Positions 1-8,744 are shown, numbered from the stretch's first letter. The stretch is DNA of 64,000 nt from Hyphomicrobiales bacterium (GCA_930633495.1 CAKNFJ010000001.1:1178001-1242000), one strand, 5' to 3'. The notes: generated by a model not told the origin, from the letters alone. Made by a program: numbers and translations.

Positions 1-747
1 CGACGCCGCCGCGACGCTGCCGAAGACCAGCACGAGGCGCGCCGCGAGGCCGTGCGCGAGCTGCGCGGCGACAAGCCGTGGACCCGCACGGTCTGGCGCG
101 ATGCCGAGACCGAGCCGCAGCGCGAACGCAAGGCCCCGCCGCGCCGCGGCGCCGATCCGAAGCTGGAGCGGCAGGAGCGCGAGGCCTCCGGCGAGATCAA
201 GCGCCGCCGCGACACGCCGATCGCCGACCCCAAGGGCCGGCGGGTGCTGGTCGAGCGTGTCGGCGCCCCGGTGGTGGACGAACGCGCCGCTCCCGCCCGG
301 GAGAGCAAGCGCAGGCCCGACCGCAAGCCGCGCCAGGAGCGCGGCGGCGATGAGGCGCGCGCACCGCGTTCCTTCGAGCGCTCCGGCGGCGATGAAAGGC
401 CGGCGCGGCGCCCGCGCAGCGAGGCCGGCGGACGCGACAGAGGCGGTGATCGGCCGTGGGGGGATCGTGCGCCACGCGAGGACCGGCCCGACCGCGCACC
501 GCGTGACGGCGCCGAGCGTACTGCCCGCCGCTTCAGCGAGCGTTCGGCCGAGGACAGGCCGCGCGGGCGCAGCTTCGGCGACAAGCCCGGCGGGAAAAGC
601 TTCAGCGGCAAGAGCTTCGGCGCCCGCTCCTCGGACCGGCCGGCCGGTGGCGGACGTCCCTTCGGCGGCAAACCCGGCGGGCGACCGGGTGGCGGCAAGG
701 GCCCGCGCCCCGGCGGCAGCGGCCCGCGTGGCGGCAAGCGCGGCTAA
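1..747 (+). CDS. C-terminal part of an rRNA pseudouridine synthase (RluB/RsuA-like), 5' end outside window
   Basis: The frame is open from base 1 and ends at a TAA at 745-747, so this is the 3' part of a gene that begins upstream. About the first 45 visible codons read like the end of a pseudouridine synthase (basic, with 'GDKPWTRTVWRD'). The rest is a low-complexity tail of Arg, Gly, Asp and Pro with repeated 'SFG(D/A)K', 'SFSGKSF' and 'GGRPGGGKG' blocks. Such tails are common on alphaproteobacterial RluB-like enzymes, which modify 23S rRNA. No catalytic domain is visible here; identity rests on tail style and on rsmD following 3 bp downstream, a frequent pairing. The GTG at 52 is probably not the real start. 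It could be another basic RNA-binding protein. Confidence 0.6.
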   Translation, partial: RRRRDAAEDQHEARREAVRELRGDKPWTRTVWRDAETEPQRERKAPPRRGADPKLERQEREASGEIKRRRDTPIADPKGRRVLVERVGAPVVDERAAPARESKRRPDRKPRQERGGDEARAPRSFERSGGDERPARRPRSEAGGRDRGGDRPWGDRAPREDRPDRAPRDGAERTARRFSERSAEDRPRGRSFGDKPGGKSFSGKSFGARSSDRPAGGGRPFGGKPGGRPGGGKGPRPGGSGPRGGKRG

Positions 748-750
748 GCG

Positions 751-1311
751 ATGCGGATCGTCGGCGGACGCCTGGGCGGCCGGCCTCTGGCCGGCCCGAA
801 ACCGGGGATCGGCAGTATCCGGCCGACCTCGGACCGCCTGCGCGAATCCCTGTTCAACGTGCTTACCCATGCCTATGGCGATGCGGTGGAAGGCGCGCGC
901 GTGCTCGACCTGTTCGCCGGCACGGGCGCACTCGGCTTCGAGGCCCTGTCGCGCGGAGCCGGCTTCGCGCTTCTGGTCGATGACGGCACGGAGGCACGCG
1001 GCATCATCCGCGAGAACCAGATGGCGCTCGGCCTCGCCGGCTTCAGCCGCATCTTCCGCCGCGACGCGACGAAACTTGGCCCCATCACAGGCATGGCACC
1101 GTTCGGCCTCGTCTTCTGCGACCCTCCCTATCGCAAGGGGCTGGGCGAGAAGGCGCTGCTTTCAGCCCGCGACGGCGGCTGGCTGGAGAGCGACGCGCTG
1201 ATCGTGCTGGAAGAGGCCGCCGATGCCGAGGTCAGCCTGCCCGAGGGCTTCGCGGAGCTGGAGCGGCGGGCTTACGGCGAGACGCAGGTCATCCTGCTGC
1301 AAGCGGCCTGA
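751..1311 (+). CDS. rsmD: 16S rRNA (guanine(966)-N(2))-methyltransferase RsmD
   Basis: A 186-residue SAM-dependent methyltransferase that methylates G966 of 16S rRNA during 30S assembly. The N-terminus 'MRIVGGRLGGRPL' and 'RPTSDRLRESLFN' are typical of RsmD. The SAM-binding loop 'DLFAGTGALGFEALSRGA' lies near residues 52-70 and the catalytic 'DPPY' of N2-guanine methyltransferases near residue 124. Length is normal for the family (about 180-200). It starts at an ATG 3 bp after the upstream pseudouridine synthase stop, so the two rRNA-modification genes are probably co-transcribed. Confidence 0.95.
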   Translation: MRIVGGRLGGRPLAGPKPGIGSIRPTSDRLRESLFNVLTHAYGDAVEGARVLDLFAGTGALGFEALSRGAGFALLVDDGTEARGIIRENQMALGLAGFSRIFRRDATKLGPITGMAPFGLVFCDPPYRKGLGEKALLSARDGGWLESDALIVLEEAADAEVSLPEGFAELERRAYGETQVILLQAA

Positions 1312-1316
1312 GCCGG

Positions 1317-2219
1317 TTAGGCTCGACGGGCCCGCAACGCCAATCCGACGCCGCTCAGCGTGATGCCGATGGCCAGAATCTCGCGTGGCCCCAGCATGTC
1401 CCCGAGGAGTGGCACAGCCGACAGCGTGCCAACGATCGGGACGATCAGCATGCCCGTTGCCGCGACCGCCGTAGGCAGGCGCTTCAACGCACCGAACCAG
1501 GTCAGGTAGCACAGCGCCATCGGCCCTATCGCCATGTAGGCGAGCCCCAAAACACCCGGACCAGACAACGCGAACATCCGCGGCTGCTCCAGAAACAAGC
1601 TCAGAACGACCATCGGCAGGCAGCCCAGCGCGACCTGCCAGGCCGTCAACGCCGTGACGGGCATGGCGACGGGTTTGCGGGCCATGATGGTCCCGACCGC
1701 GAAGAGAATGGCGGCGGCGAGCCCGAACATCACGCCCGGCATCTTCCTGAGGGCGAAATCGGGCCCGCCCATCAGGATCGCGATGCCGGCGACGCCGAGT
1801 GCGAGGGCGAGCAGGCTGCGGCGATCAGGGTGTTCGCCATGCAACGGCCAGGCGATCAACACCGCCCAGATCGGCATGGAATAGGCGATGAGGGCGCCTT
1901 CCGAGACCTTGAGCCAGTTCAGCGAAAGCGCGGTGAAGCCCATCCAGGCGAAGACGTTGATCCCGGCGGCAAGGGCAAGCGAAGGCCATGCCCCGCGTGG
2001 CACGGCGAGCCTCTCGCCCCGGCGGATCGCCGCCACGGCCAGGCCGGCCGCGCCGATCAGACCCGCCGTGCCGCGCGCGAAGAGCGGCGGCCAGTCGACG
2101 AGGACGAACTTCAGGACCGACCAGTTCAGCCCCCAGCCGAAGGCCGTCACGAGCAGCAGGATCTGGCCGAGCTTGCGGTCGTCGAGCCGGTAGGCCCACG
2201 CATTCGAAGCCCTGATCAT
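1317..2219 (-). CDS. EamA/DMT family transporter
   Basis: A hydrophobic protein of about 300 residues with ten predicted membrane segments in two repeated EamA halves ('GLNWSVLKFVLV' in the first, 'AVGTIMARKPVAM' opening the second). Members are inner-membrane exporters of amino acids or other small metabolites; substrate unknown. I chose ATG 2219 because AGAGGC lies 6 nt upstream; the frame also opens at a TTG at 2234. It converges with rsmD with only 5 bp between stops. The region upstream (2295-2325) carries overlapping palindromes that look like an operator. EamA genes often face a divergent regulator gene; here a toxin-like cassette occupies that place. Confidence 0.85.
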   Translation of the reverse strand: MIRASNAWAYRLDDRKLGQILLLVTAFGWGLNWSVLKFVLVDWPPLFARGTAGLIGAAGLAVAAIRRGERLAVPRGAWPSLALAAGINVFAWMGFTALSLNWLKVSEGALIAYSMPIWAVLIAWPLHGEHPDRRSLLALALGVAGIAILMGGPDFALRKMPGVMFGLAAAILFAVGTIMARKPVAMPVTALTAWQVALGCLPMVVLSLFLEQPRMFALSGPGVLGLAYMAIGPMALCYLTWFGALKRLPTAVAATGMLIVPIVGTLSAVPLLGDMLGPREILAIGITLSGVGLALRARRA

Positions 2220-2294
2220 CGCGACGCCTCTCAAGCCGGTTGTGTTTCGGCTGAGGCAAGCATCCTGCGGAAGCCGCGATCGTAGTCGCGTATT

Positions 2295-2325
2295 TTCGTC
2301 GTATAATGACGAATTTCGTCATTAT
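2295..2325. promoter_or_regulatory. Overlapping palindromic operator candidate upstream of the EamA gene
   Basis: ATAATGACGA at 2303-2312 and its exact complement TCGTCATTAT at 2316-2325 form a 10-bp perfect inverted repeat with a 3-nt spacer. A second dyad overlaps it: TTCGTC at 2295-2300 against GACGAA at 2308-2313. The hexamer TTCGTC/GACGAA thus occurs three times in 26 bp, the look of a multi-dimer repressor site. It lies 76-106 bp upstream of the transporter start in AT-richer DNA. The binding protein is unknown. Confidence 0.55.
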
Positions 2326-2488
2326 GTAGAACTAGGTCAGCAAAAATCGTCAAAGCGCCAACGAGCGCGCATAAGCTGTCTCCGCCCGCAAGCTCGGCAT
2401 TGCGGCCTGGCTGGGCTCGGCTACCGATTTATCCCCGGCACCATTTCCGCGCTTAACCTCCGCATCCGCCGCGGAGACCAAGCGCCGG

Positions 2489-3223
2489 ATGCCAATCCTC
2501 CAATCCATCGAACCTTGCGGGCCCATACTGATGGCCCGCCGCCATGCTCTTGCATGTCAGGTTGCTGGCGAGCGCATGATGCGCGCCCTGACTCGCCTGC
2601 AGATGCTCGTCGAGAAGGGCGGCTTCAACCAGAACCAACCACGGGTGCCGTCGGGCAGCCCTGAGGGCGGGCAATGGGCCGGCGCCGAGGGCTCCGGTCA
2701 AAACCGGCAGCCCGGCATTGGCGACAATGGTGGCCCGGCGCTTGACCCCGTTGAGTCATCCAGGCCCCCTCAGAAAGACCGGCCCTCAAAGGCCCGAGCA
2801 GGCAAGCCTTTAGCGAAGGTCATTGCGCGACGAATCGGCCCGATCGGCGCCGTCTTCGCAGCGATTGAAGCGGGGCAGAAGCTCTACGCAGAATGGCTCT
2901 CGATCCGCTCCTACCAGGACGAACCCAAGTCCCTCGGCGAGTTGCAGGAACATGCCGGCAAGAAGCGACCTGGCTATGATGACCATCACATCGTCGAGCA
3001 GAGCGCTGGAGCGCGAGAAGGCTTTCCGCGCTCGGATATTGATGGCATGGCGAACATAGTCAGTATCCCACGCTACAAGCACCATGAGATCACGGGATGG
3101 TATACGAAGCAGAATATCAATTACGGCAACCTCTCACCGCGTAACTATCTGCGCGACAAGAGTTGGGTCGAACATGTGGAAGTTGGCCATGAGGCTCTCA
3201 GGGCTTTCAAGGTGCTGAAATGA
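2489..3223 (+). CDS. Putative HNH-type nuclease toxin (uncharacterised family)
   Basis: A 244-residue protein with no signal peptide. The N-terminal half is linker-like and holds 'RVPSGSPEGGQW' (about residues 52-63) and 'GIGDNGGPAL' (about 76-85), motifs that recur in rhizobial toxin- and phage-associated proteins. The C-terminal third has 'DDHHIVEQ' (His166-His167), 'ANIVSIP' (Asn189) and 'KHHEITGWY' (His198-His199), an H-N-H order matching a treble-clef HNH nuclease; I infer nuclease activity. It overlaps the downstream DUF2019 gene by ATGA, as toxin and immunity genes often do. The region is less GC-rich than its neighbours. The start is uncertain: 2489 has GGAG about 12 nt upstream, but in-frame ATGs at 2531, 2576 and 2579 are possible. 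Confidence 0.65.
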   Translation: MPILQSIEPCGPILMARRHALACQVAGERMMRALTRLQMLVEKGGFNQNQPRVPSGSPEGGQWAGAEGSGQNRQPGIGDNGGPALDPVESSRPPQKDRPSKARAGKPLAKVIARRIGPIGAVFAAIEAGQKLYAEWLSIRSYQDEPKSLGELQEHAGKKRPGYDDHHIVEQSAGAREGFPRSDIDGMANIVSIPRYKHHEITGWYTKQNINYGNLSPRNYLRDKSWVEHVEVGHEALRAFKVLK

Positions 3224-3591
3224 CCTCATCAAAGCTGAAATCTCTCACGACCGAAGAGTTGAAACGCCTCTTCGAGCAACTTTGTATCCAGCAATACGAC
3301 GCTCTCGAAGACAACGCGATTGCCGGCTACAATAAGCGCTACAATACAATTTTAGCCATCCAGAACGAGCTCAAATCCCGTCCAGGAGATCAGCGGCGGA
3401 TCCTCATGAGCTTGTTCGGACACCCCAACATGCAAGTCCGCCTGACGGCCGCGCATGCGAATCTCGCCGTCGATTATATCGCAGCGCGGCGCGAACTTCA
3501 GGCCGTCGTCGACGAGCAATGGTTTCCGCAATCTGGCGACGCCGGCATGACGCTCTGGAACCTCGATCGCGGCTTCTACCGGCCGACCTGA
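3220..3591 (+). CDS. DUF2019 family protein, putative immunity protein
   Basis: A 123-residue, mostly helical protein. The pattern 'LTTEELKRLFEQLCIQQYDAL', then 'LKSRPGDQRRILMSLFGHPNMQVRL', and the ending 'FPQSGDAGMTLWNLDRGFYRPT' matches the DUF2019 family as I know it: HEAT-like helices followed by a conserved GDAG-M-L-LD-G tail. The start ATG (3220-3222) overlaps the stop of the HNH-like gene, so expression is translationally coupled. From this arrangement I infer that it neutralises the upstream protein; no immunity role can be read from the sequence itself. It converges with the GFA gene, 41 bp apart. Confidence 0.7.
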   Translation: MTSSKLKSLTTEELKRLFEQLCIQQYDALEDNAIAGYNKRYNTILAIQNELKSRPGDQRRILMSLFGHPNMQVRLTAAHANLAVDYIAARRELQAVVDEQWFPQSGDAGMTLWNLDRGFYRPT

Positions 3592-3632
3592 GCTAAATAC
3601 TTCGCTCCGGAGCGGCCCCAAGAGCCCCGAAG

Positions 3633-4058
3633 CTATTCTCGAGTCGGCTCGTAGCGGAGGATTCCCGCTATCCTCGGCTTCAAACCAGCGGGCATATCGC
3701 TGGGATGATTGATGCCGTCCTTGACCTGCAGCTCCCGGAAATCGAAGGGGCTGGCACCAGCGATGCAAGCCACGTTTACCCCAAGCTCGCCGGGGTTCGA
3801 GCGGCGCTGATGATGGGTATAGATACCGCAGCCCAGGCAGAAATAGTGCTTCGCCGTCTTGGTGTTGAACTGGTACTCGCCGAGCGATTCTGCACCCGAG
3901 ACAATCAGCACGTCGCTCGCCGAAACGACGACGGCGCCGCGCATGCGGCAGAACGAGCAATCACAGCGACGCGCCGTGTTCAAACCATCGACCAAAGTCG
4001 CTTCGAAGCGGATGCTTTTGCAGTGACAGGTCGCCTGGACAATCACCTCATCCGTCAT
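3633..4058 (-). CDS. GFA/CENP-V family zinc protein
   Basis: A 141-residue protein with the cysteine pattern of the GFA (glutathione-dependent formaldehyde-activating enzyme-like) family: 'ATCHCKSIRFEA' (Cys11, Cys13), 'CDCSFCRMRG' (Cys32, Cys34, Cys37) and 'FCLGCGIYTHH' (Cys74, Cys77). These bind two zinc ions in a Mss4-like fold. Most members have no assigned substrate; glutathione-adduct handling is only a family-level guess. The frame is open to 4457, but ATG 4058 has GAGGAG about 8 nt upstream and gives the usual length. It follows mutL by about 40 bp on the same strand. Confidence 0.85.
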   Translation of the reverse strand: MTDEVIVQATCHCKSIRFEATLVDGLNTARRCDCSFCRMRGAVVVSASDVLIVSGAESLGEYQFNTKTAKHYFCLGCGIYTHHQRRSNPGELGVNVACIAGASPFDFRELQVKDGINHPSDMPAGLKPRIAGILRYEPTRE

Positions 4059-4098
4059 CGCCGTCTCCTCAATCGATACTCCGGCGCCTTGTACGCAC

Positions 4099-5904
4099 TC
4101 AGCGCCGCCCGAACAGCCGCTCGATATCCGACAGCTTGAGCTCGACATAGGTCGGGCGGCCGTGGTTGCACTGGCCGGAATTGGGCGTGATCTCCATCTC
4201 GCGCAGCAAGGCGTCCATCTCCTCGGGGCGCATGCGGCGTCCGGCGCGGACCGAGTTGTGGCAGGCCATCGTCGCCAGCACATGGTCGAGCCGCCGCTCC
4301 AGAGAACCGGCCGTACCGTGCTCGGCCAATGCATCGGCGACATCGCGGACGAGGCGCTGGAGATTGCCGCCGGCAAGCTGGCTCGGCGCCTCGCGCACCA
4401 GCACCGCACCGGGGCCGAAGGATTCCAGCACGAGGCCGAGGCCTTCGAGCTCGCCACCCGCCGCGATCAGGCGGTCAGCGTCGACGGGATCGAGCTCCAC
4501 CACCTCGGGCAGCAGCAAAGGCTGGCGGGCGATGCCGTTGCGGGCGCGCTCGGCCTTGAGGCGCTCATAGACCAGCCGCTCATGGGCGGCGTGCTGGTCG
4601 ACGATGACGACGCCCTCGCGGGTTTGGGCGACGATATAGGTCTCGTGGACCTGGGCACGGGCGGCGCCGAGCGGCCGGTCAAGCGCATCGGGCGAGGGCT
4701 CGGCGAGATGGGCGCGGGCATCGGTCGAGGGCCCGGCGAAATCGGAGAAGCCGGGTTGCGGGGCGCTCGCCGGGGGCGGGGCCGGCGCGTTCCAGCTCGA
4801 CGCCTGCGGGAAGGCCGGGCGCGGGATCGCGTTACCGCTGCCGCCCATCGACAAGACGGCGCGGAAGGCGTCGAGCGTGCGGGCGCCGCCCGTGGTGGTA
4901 GCGCGATGGCCGGCGGCGGCAAGCGCCGCCTTCAGGCCGGAGACGACGAGGCCACGCACCAGCGCGGGATCGCGGAAGCGCACCTCGCTCTTGGCCGGGT
5001 GGACGTTGACGTCGACGAAGCGCGGGTCGCAACCGACATCGAGGAAGAGCACCGGATGGCGGTCGGACGGCACGACATCGGCATAGGCGCCGCGCACCGC
5101 AGACAGAAGCAGCTTGTCGCGCACCGGGCGGCCGTTGACGGACAGGTGCACGCCGGCCGAGGTGCCGCGGTGGTAGGTCGGCAGGCCGGCGAAGCCGGAG
5201 AGGCTGATGCCCTCGCGCTCAGCCTCGATCCTGAGGGCGTTCTCCGGGAAGTCGCGGCCGAGCGCACGGCCGAGGCGGCGCAGCAGACCCTCCTCCCCGA
5301 TCGGTTCGGCCGGCCAGTCGAACGCGCCGGCATGCTCGCCTTCGAGCGAGAACCGGATCTCGGGATGGGCGATGGCGAGGCGCCGCAGCATCTCCGAGAC
5401 GGCCTGCGCCTCGGCCCGGTCGCTCTTCAGGAATTTGAGGCGGGCCGGGGTGAAGATGAAGAGGTCGCTGACCTCGATGCGGGTACCGGGCGCCGCCGCG
5501 ACCGGGCGGACGACGCCCTTCTCGCCGGCCTCGACGACGAGGCCCGAGCCCTGCGCGGCATCGTGCCGGCGCGTCGCGATCGACAGCCTTGCCACCGAGC
5601 CGATCGAGGGCAGCGCCTCGCCCCGGAAGCCGAGCGTGCCGATGGCGAAGAGGTCCCCTTCCGGCAACTTGGAGGTGGCATGGCGCTCGACGGCGAGTTC
5701 CAGATCCTGCGGCGTCATGCCGGCGCCGTCATCGACGACGCGGATCAGTTCGCGCCCACCGCCCTTGATGGTGACGGCGATCGCGCGCGCGCCGGCATCG
5801 ATCGCGTTCTCGACCAATTCCTTCACGGCCGCAGCCGGCCGCTCGATCACCTCGCCGGCGGCGATGCGGTCGACCAGAACGGGATCGAGGCGGCGGACGG
5901 TCAT
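4099..5904 (-). CDS. mutL: DNA mismatch repair protein MutL
   Basis: A 601-residue mismatch-repair ATPase that links MutS recognition to strand incision. GHKL ATPase motifs are intact: '[11 protein letters not shown]' (about residues 29-39), 'DDGAGM' and '[13 protein letters not shown]'. The C-terminal dimerisation domain contains the endonuclease signature DQHA(X)2E(X)4E ('[12 protein letters not shown]'), '[12 protein letters not shown]' and 'QCNHGRPT', so this is the nicking type of MutL found in bacteria without MutH. A Pro/Ala-rich linker separates the halves. Length is normal. It is transcribed toward the GFA gene. Confidence 0.96.
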   Translation of the reverse strand: MTVRRLDPVLVDRIAAGEVIERPAAAVKELVENAIDAGARAIAVTIKGGGRELIRVVDDGAGMTPQDLELAVERHATSKLPEGDLFAIGTLGFRGEALPSIGSVARLSIATRRHDAAQGSGLVVEAGEKGVVRPVAAAPGTRIEVSDLFIFTPARLKFLKSDRAEAQAVSEMLRRLAIAHPEIRFSLEGEHAGAFDWPAEPIGEEGLLRRLGRALGRDFPENALRIEAEREGISLSGFAGLPTYHRGTSAGVHLSVNGRPVRDKLLLSAVRGAYADVVPSDRHPVLFLDVGCDPRFVDVNVHPAKSEVRFRDPALVRGLVVSGLKAALAAAGHRATTTGGARTLDAFRAVLSMGGSGNAIPRPAFPQASSWNAPAPPPASAPQPGFSDFAGPSTDARAHLAEPSPDALDRPLGAARAQVHETYIVAQTREGVVIVDQHAAHERLVYERLKAERARNGIARQPLLLPEVVELDPVDADRLIAAGGELEGLGLVLESFGPGAVLVREAPSQLAGGNLQRLVRDVADALAEHGTAGSLERRLDHVLATMACHNSVRAGRRMRPEEMDALLREMEITPNSGQCNHGRPTYVELKLSDIERLFGRR

Positions 5905-5940
5905 GGGGTCTTCATCGTTACGATGCGTCGCATTTAAGCG

Positions 5941-6072
5941 CTGTCATTCCGGGGCTTCGCGTCAGCGGAGAACCCGGAACCCACGACTGGGTGAGACGAT
6001 CCAGGTAGCGTGGAAAGGGCTCACCCAGTCGTGGGTTCCGGGTTCGGCTCTGCGAGCCGCCCCGGAATGACA
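5941..6072. repeat. Intergenic palindrome with 23-bp perfect arms
   Basis: Between mutL and pgi. The inner arms at 5973-5995 and 6020-6042 are exact inverse complements (23 bp) with a 24-nt loop. The outer ends are also complementary ('TCATTCCGGGGC' near 5944 against 'GCCCCGGAATGA' near 6058-6070), so the element folds as a long interrupted hairpin. 'GTCATTCCGG' ends are typical of dispersed REP-like elements in Rhizobiales. Both flanking genes are on the minus strand, so it could also weaken read-through from pgi into mutL. Confidence 0.8.
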
Positions 6073-6087
6073 AGATACGGATTCGAC

Positions 6088-7413
6088 TCAGGCGCGCCCT
6101 TCGGCAAGATAGCGCTTGGCGAGGAGCTTCGCCTCCTCCACCGCCGGTTGGTCGAAGGGATCCACGCCCATGGCGTAGCCGGTCAGGATGGTCTCCAGCA
6201 TGAAATGCATCAGCATCTCGCCATGGCTGGTCTCGTCGATGCGCTCGACATGGAAGCGGCGCACCGCGCAGCCATTCTTGGCGAAGGTGTCGATCATGGC
6301 GATGCCTTGCGCCGCCACCATGTCGCCGATGGTCTTGCCGGCGAAATCGGCCTGGCCGATCTTTTCCGCCAAAGCGGCGTCGATCTGCGGCCCCTTGCCC
6401 TTCACGCCGGTCGTCACGACCGTGAAGAACTTGTCCTTCGGGCCGGCGAGGTAGAGCTGCTGCTGCGAATGCTGGTCGACGGGGCCGAGCGCGCCGACGG
6501 GCTGCGTGCCCTGCCCGTCCTTGCCGAGGCTCTCGGCCCAGAGCTGCATCCACCAGCGGGTGAGCAAGGCGAGCTTGTCGGCATAGGGCATCAGCACCGC
6601 AATGTTCCTGCCCGAGCGCATGGCGGCAAGATGCAGGGCCGCGCCGACCGCCGAAGGCGTCTCGCGGACGTCCTTGCCGGCGAAGAGGGGCGCCACCGCC
6701 CGGCCGGCGCCCAGCCGCAGCGCCTCGATGTCGAGGCCGAGCACGGCGGCCGGCAGCAGGCCGCAATTGGTCAGGACCGAGTAGCGGCCGCCGACATCGG
6801 TGTGATGTTCGAGGAAGGGCGTTCCGAAAGGCTCAAGCAGCGCCCGCAGCGGGTGCAGCTTGCCGGGCTTCGCAGGCTCGGAGAGCCCCTCGAAATGCGT
6901 GCCTATCTGCTGGTCCGTGAGATGCGCGCCGCGCAAAGCCTCAATCGCCGCGATCGACTGCAGCAAGGTCTCGCCGGTGCCGCCCGATTTCGAGATGGCG
7001 ACGAATTTCGTGGTCTTCAGCGGCAGCTTCGCGAGCAGCGCCGCATAGGTCGCCGGATCGAGATTGTCGATGAAATGGACGCGTGGACCCGAAGCGAACT
7101 GCGACAGGCCGGCGATGCCGTAGCCGGTGAGCTGCGCCAGCGTCTGGCCGCCAAGGCTGGAACCGCCGGTGCCGAGCACCAGAACATCCGTCGTGCCGCC
7201 GGATTTGAGCCGTTCGGCGGCAGCCTTCACCGGGCCGAGATCGGCCGTATCGCTCGGCAGCTTCAGCAGCGGCAGGGAACCGTCCTTCGCCTGCCCCTGC
7301 AACTTCACGAGTGCGGGCTTGAGATCGGCCAGCGCTGTCTCGAAGGTCGCATCGGGAATACCGCCCTTGCCGACCTTGGATTCGAGCGCGAGATCGAAGC
7401 TTTGCTGAAGCAT
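6088..7413 (-). CDS. pgi: Glucose-6-phosphate isomerase
   Basis: Interconverts glucose-6-phosphate and fructose-6-phosphate. It has the sugar-phosphate-binding 'LGTGGSSLGGQTLAQL' (about residues 79-94), 'FVAISKSGGTGETL', and the C-terminal 'GVDPFDQPAVEEAK' signature. At 441 residues it is about 100 shorter than the E. coli-type enzyme, close to the compact PGI forms of other bacteria. All main motifs are present in one frame, so this looks like a natural short form and not a truncation. It sits just downstream of the M16 pair on the same strand and apart from zwf/pgl/eda at 47.9-50.7 kb; together they feed glucose-6-phosphate into the Entner-Doudoroff route. Confidence 0.93.
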   Translation of the reverse strand: MLQQSFDLALESKVGKGGIPDATFETALADLKPALVKLQGQAKDGSLPLLKLPSDTADLGPVKAAAERLKSGGTTDVLVLGTGGSSLGGQTLAQLTGYGIAGLSQFASGPRVHFIDNLDPATYAALLAKLPLKTTKFVAISKSGGTGETLLQSIAAIEALRGAHLTDQQIGTHFEGLSEPAKPGKLHPLRALLEPFGTPFLEHHTDVGGRYSVLTNCGLLPAAVLGLDIEALRLGAGRAVAPLFAGKDVRETPSAVGAALHLAAMRSGRNIAVLMPYADKLALLTRWWMQLWAESLGKDGQGTQPVGALGPVDQHSQQQLYLAGPKDKFFTVVTTGVKGKGPQIDAALAEKIGQADFAGKTIGDMVAAQGIAMIDTFAKNGCAVRRFHVERIDETSHGEMLMHFMLETILTGYAMGVDPFDQPAVEEAKLLAKRYLAEGRA

Positions 7414-7448
7414 GGACAGGATCCGTATCGACGAAAGAGAAGGCTATT

Positions 7449-8744
7449 TCAGACCAGCCCGACCGGCTTGCCAACCGCCTGGACGAGCAGGTCAGGGTTG
7501 CCGAACAGGCGCTGCGCGACGCGCTTGACGTCATCCAGCGTCACAGCCGCGAAGAGGCCGTTGCGGCGGGCGAGGAAATCCGGCGTGTCACCGCGCAGCG
7601 CGAGCGCCAGCAATTCGCCGGCGATCTTCGGCGAGGTGTCGAAGCGCAGCGGATAGGAGCCGACGATATAGCGCTTGGCTTCCTCGACCTCGTGCTCGGT
7701 CGGCCCGTCCTGCGCGAGCTTCAGCATCTCCTCGCGGATGACCTTCATCGATTCAGCGGCACGGTCGTTGCGGGTCGCGGTGCCGCCGACCAGCATGGCG
7801 CTCTCGCGCAACGGCATCAGGCTGGACGAGACGCCATAGGCAAGGCCGCGCTTCTCGCGCACCTCCATGAAAAGCCGCGAAGTGAAAGCCGAACCACCTA
7901 GGATGTGGTTCAGCACGCTGGCCGGAATGAAATCGGGATCGTCCCACATCAGCCCCGGCCCGACGAAGCGCAGCACCGTCTGCGGCACGTCGAGATCGAT
8001 GACATGCGTCTGGCCGAGGCCCTGGATCGGCAGCGGCTGCGCGGGACGCTGGCGCGCTTCACCGCTCGGAAGCCCGCCGAAGACGAGATCGAGGCGCCCC
8101 GCCAGTTCGGCCGCCGTGATATCGCCGACCACGACGACCTTCAGCCCGCTGCGGTCGAGCAGCGTCGGCGCCAACGCCTTCAATGCCGGAGCCTCCAGCC
8201 TGGAGACGCTGTCGACATCGCCCTTCTCGGGGCGGCCGTAAGGATGCCCCGGGAAAGCCGTCGCATAGAGCGCGTTGCGGCACATCACCTCGGGATTCTT
8301 CGCCTGGCGCTGCAGTCCGGCGATGATCTGGGCGCGGACGCGCGCCACGGCATCGGCATCGAAGCGCGGCCGGTTGAGCGCCAGCGCGAGCAAGTCGAAG
8401 GCGGTGTCGCGATGGCTCGACAGCGTCTGGAGATGGCCGTGGAAATCGTCGCGGCGCGCATCGAAGCCGAGGCTGATCGCGTGATCGGCGAGCCGGCCCT
8501 GGAAGGCCTCGGCGTCGAGATCGCCGGCGCCTTCGTCGAGTAGTCCCGAGATCAGATAGGCGCTGCCGGCGGCATTCTCCGGATCGCGGCTCGAACCGCC
8601 ATCGAAGGCGAAATCGACCGCAATCAGCGGCAGGCTGTGCTCCTCGACGAGCCAGGCCTCGATGCCGCCCGGCGAGCGGATGTTCTGGACGGCGATGGCG
8701 GGACCGGCCGTGTTGAGCTTGGGTGTCGGAATCGGCGCGTTCAT
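7449..8744 (-). CDS. M16 family peptidase-like subunit, zinc motif absent
   Basis: A 431-residue pitrilysin-fold protein. The region aligned with the inverted zinc motif HxxEH reads 'AGSAYLISGLLDEG', so it cannot bind catalytic zinc. The C-terminal half keeps the R/Y pair typical of the partner subunit ('EVREKRGLAYGVSS'). Such proteins form a heterodimer with an active M16 subunit, as in mitochondrial processing peptidase-like systems. The active partner is encoded 54 bp upstream on the same strand. The longer frame opens at 8780; ATG 8744 was chosen for GGAAG 6 nt upstream. Confidence 0.9.
   Translation of the reverse strand: MNAPIPTPKLNTAGPAIAVQNIRSPGGIEAWLVEEHSLPLIAVDFAFDGGSSRDPENAAGSAYLISGLLDEGAGDLDAEAFQGRLADHAISLGFDARRDDFHGHLQTLSSHRDTAFDLLALALNRPRFDADAVARVRAQIIAGLQRQAKNPEVMCRNALYATAFPGHPYGRPEKGDVDSVSRLEAPALKALAPTLLDRSGLKVVVVGDITAAELAGRLDLVFGGLPSGEARQRPAQPLPIQGLGQTHVIDLDVPQTVLRFVGPGLMWDDPDFIPASVLNHILGGSAFTSRLFMEVREKRGLAYGVSSSLMPLRESAMLVGGTATRNDRAAESMKVIREEMLKLAQDGPTEHEVEEAKRYIVGSYPLRFDTSPKIAGELLALALRGDTPDFLARRNGLFAAVTLDDVKRVAQRLFGNPDLLVQAVGKPVGLV

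Noticed and set aside
4162..5937. 591-residue plus-strand ORF opposite mutL
   Set aside because: Shadow; mutL on the minus strand is complete with all motifs.
6088..7413. pgi as a truncated gene because it is short
   Set aside because: All motifs including the C-terminal signature are in one frame, so it is a naturally compact form.
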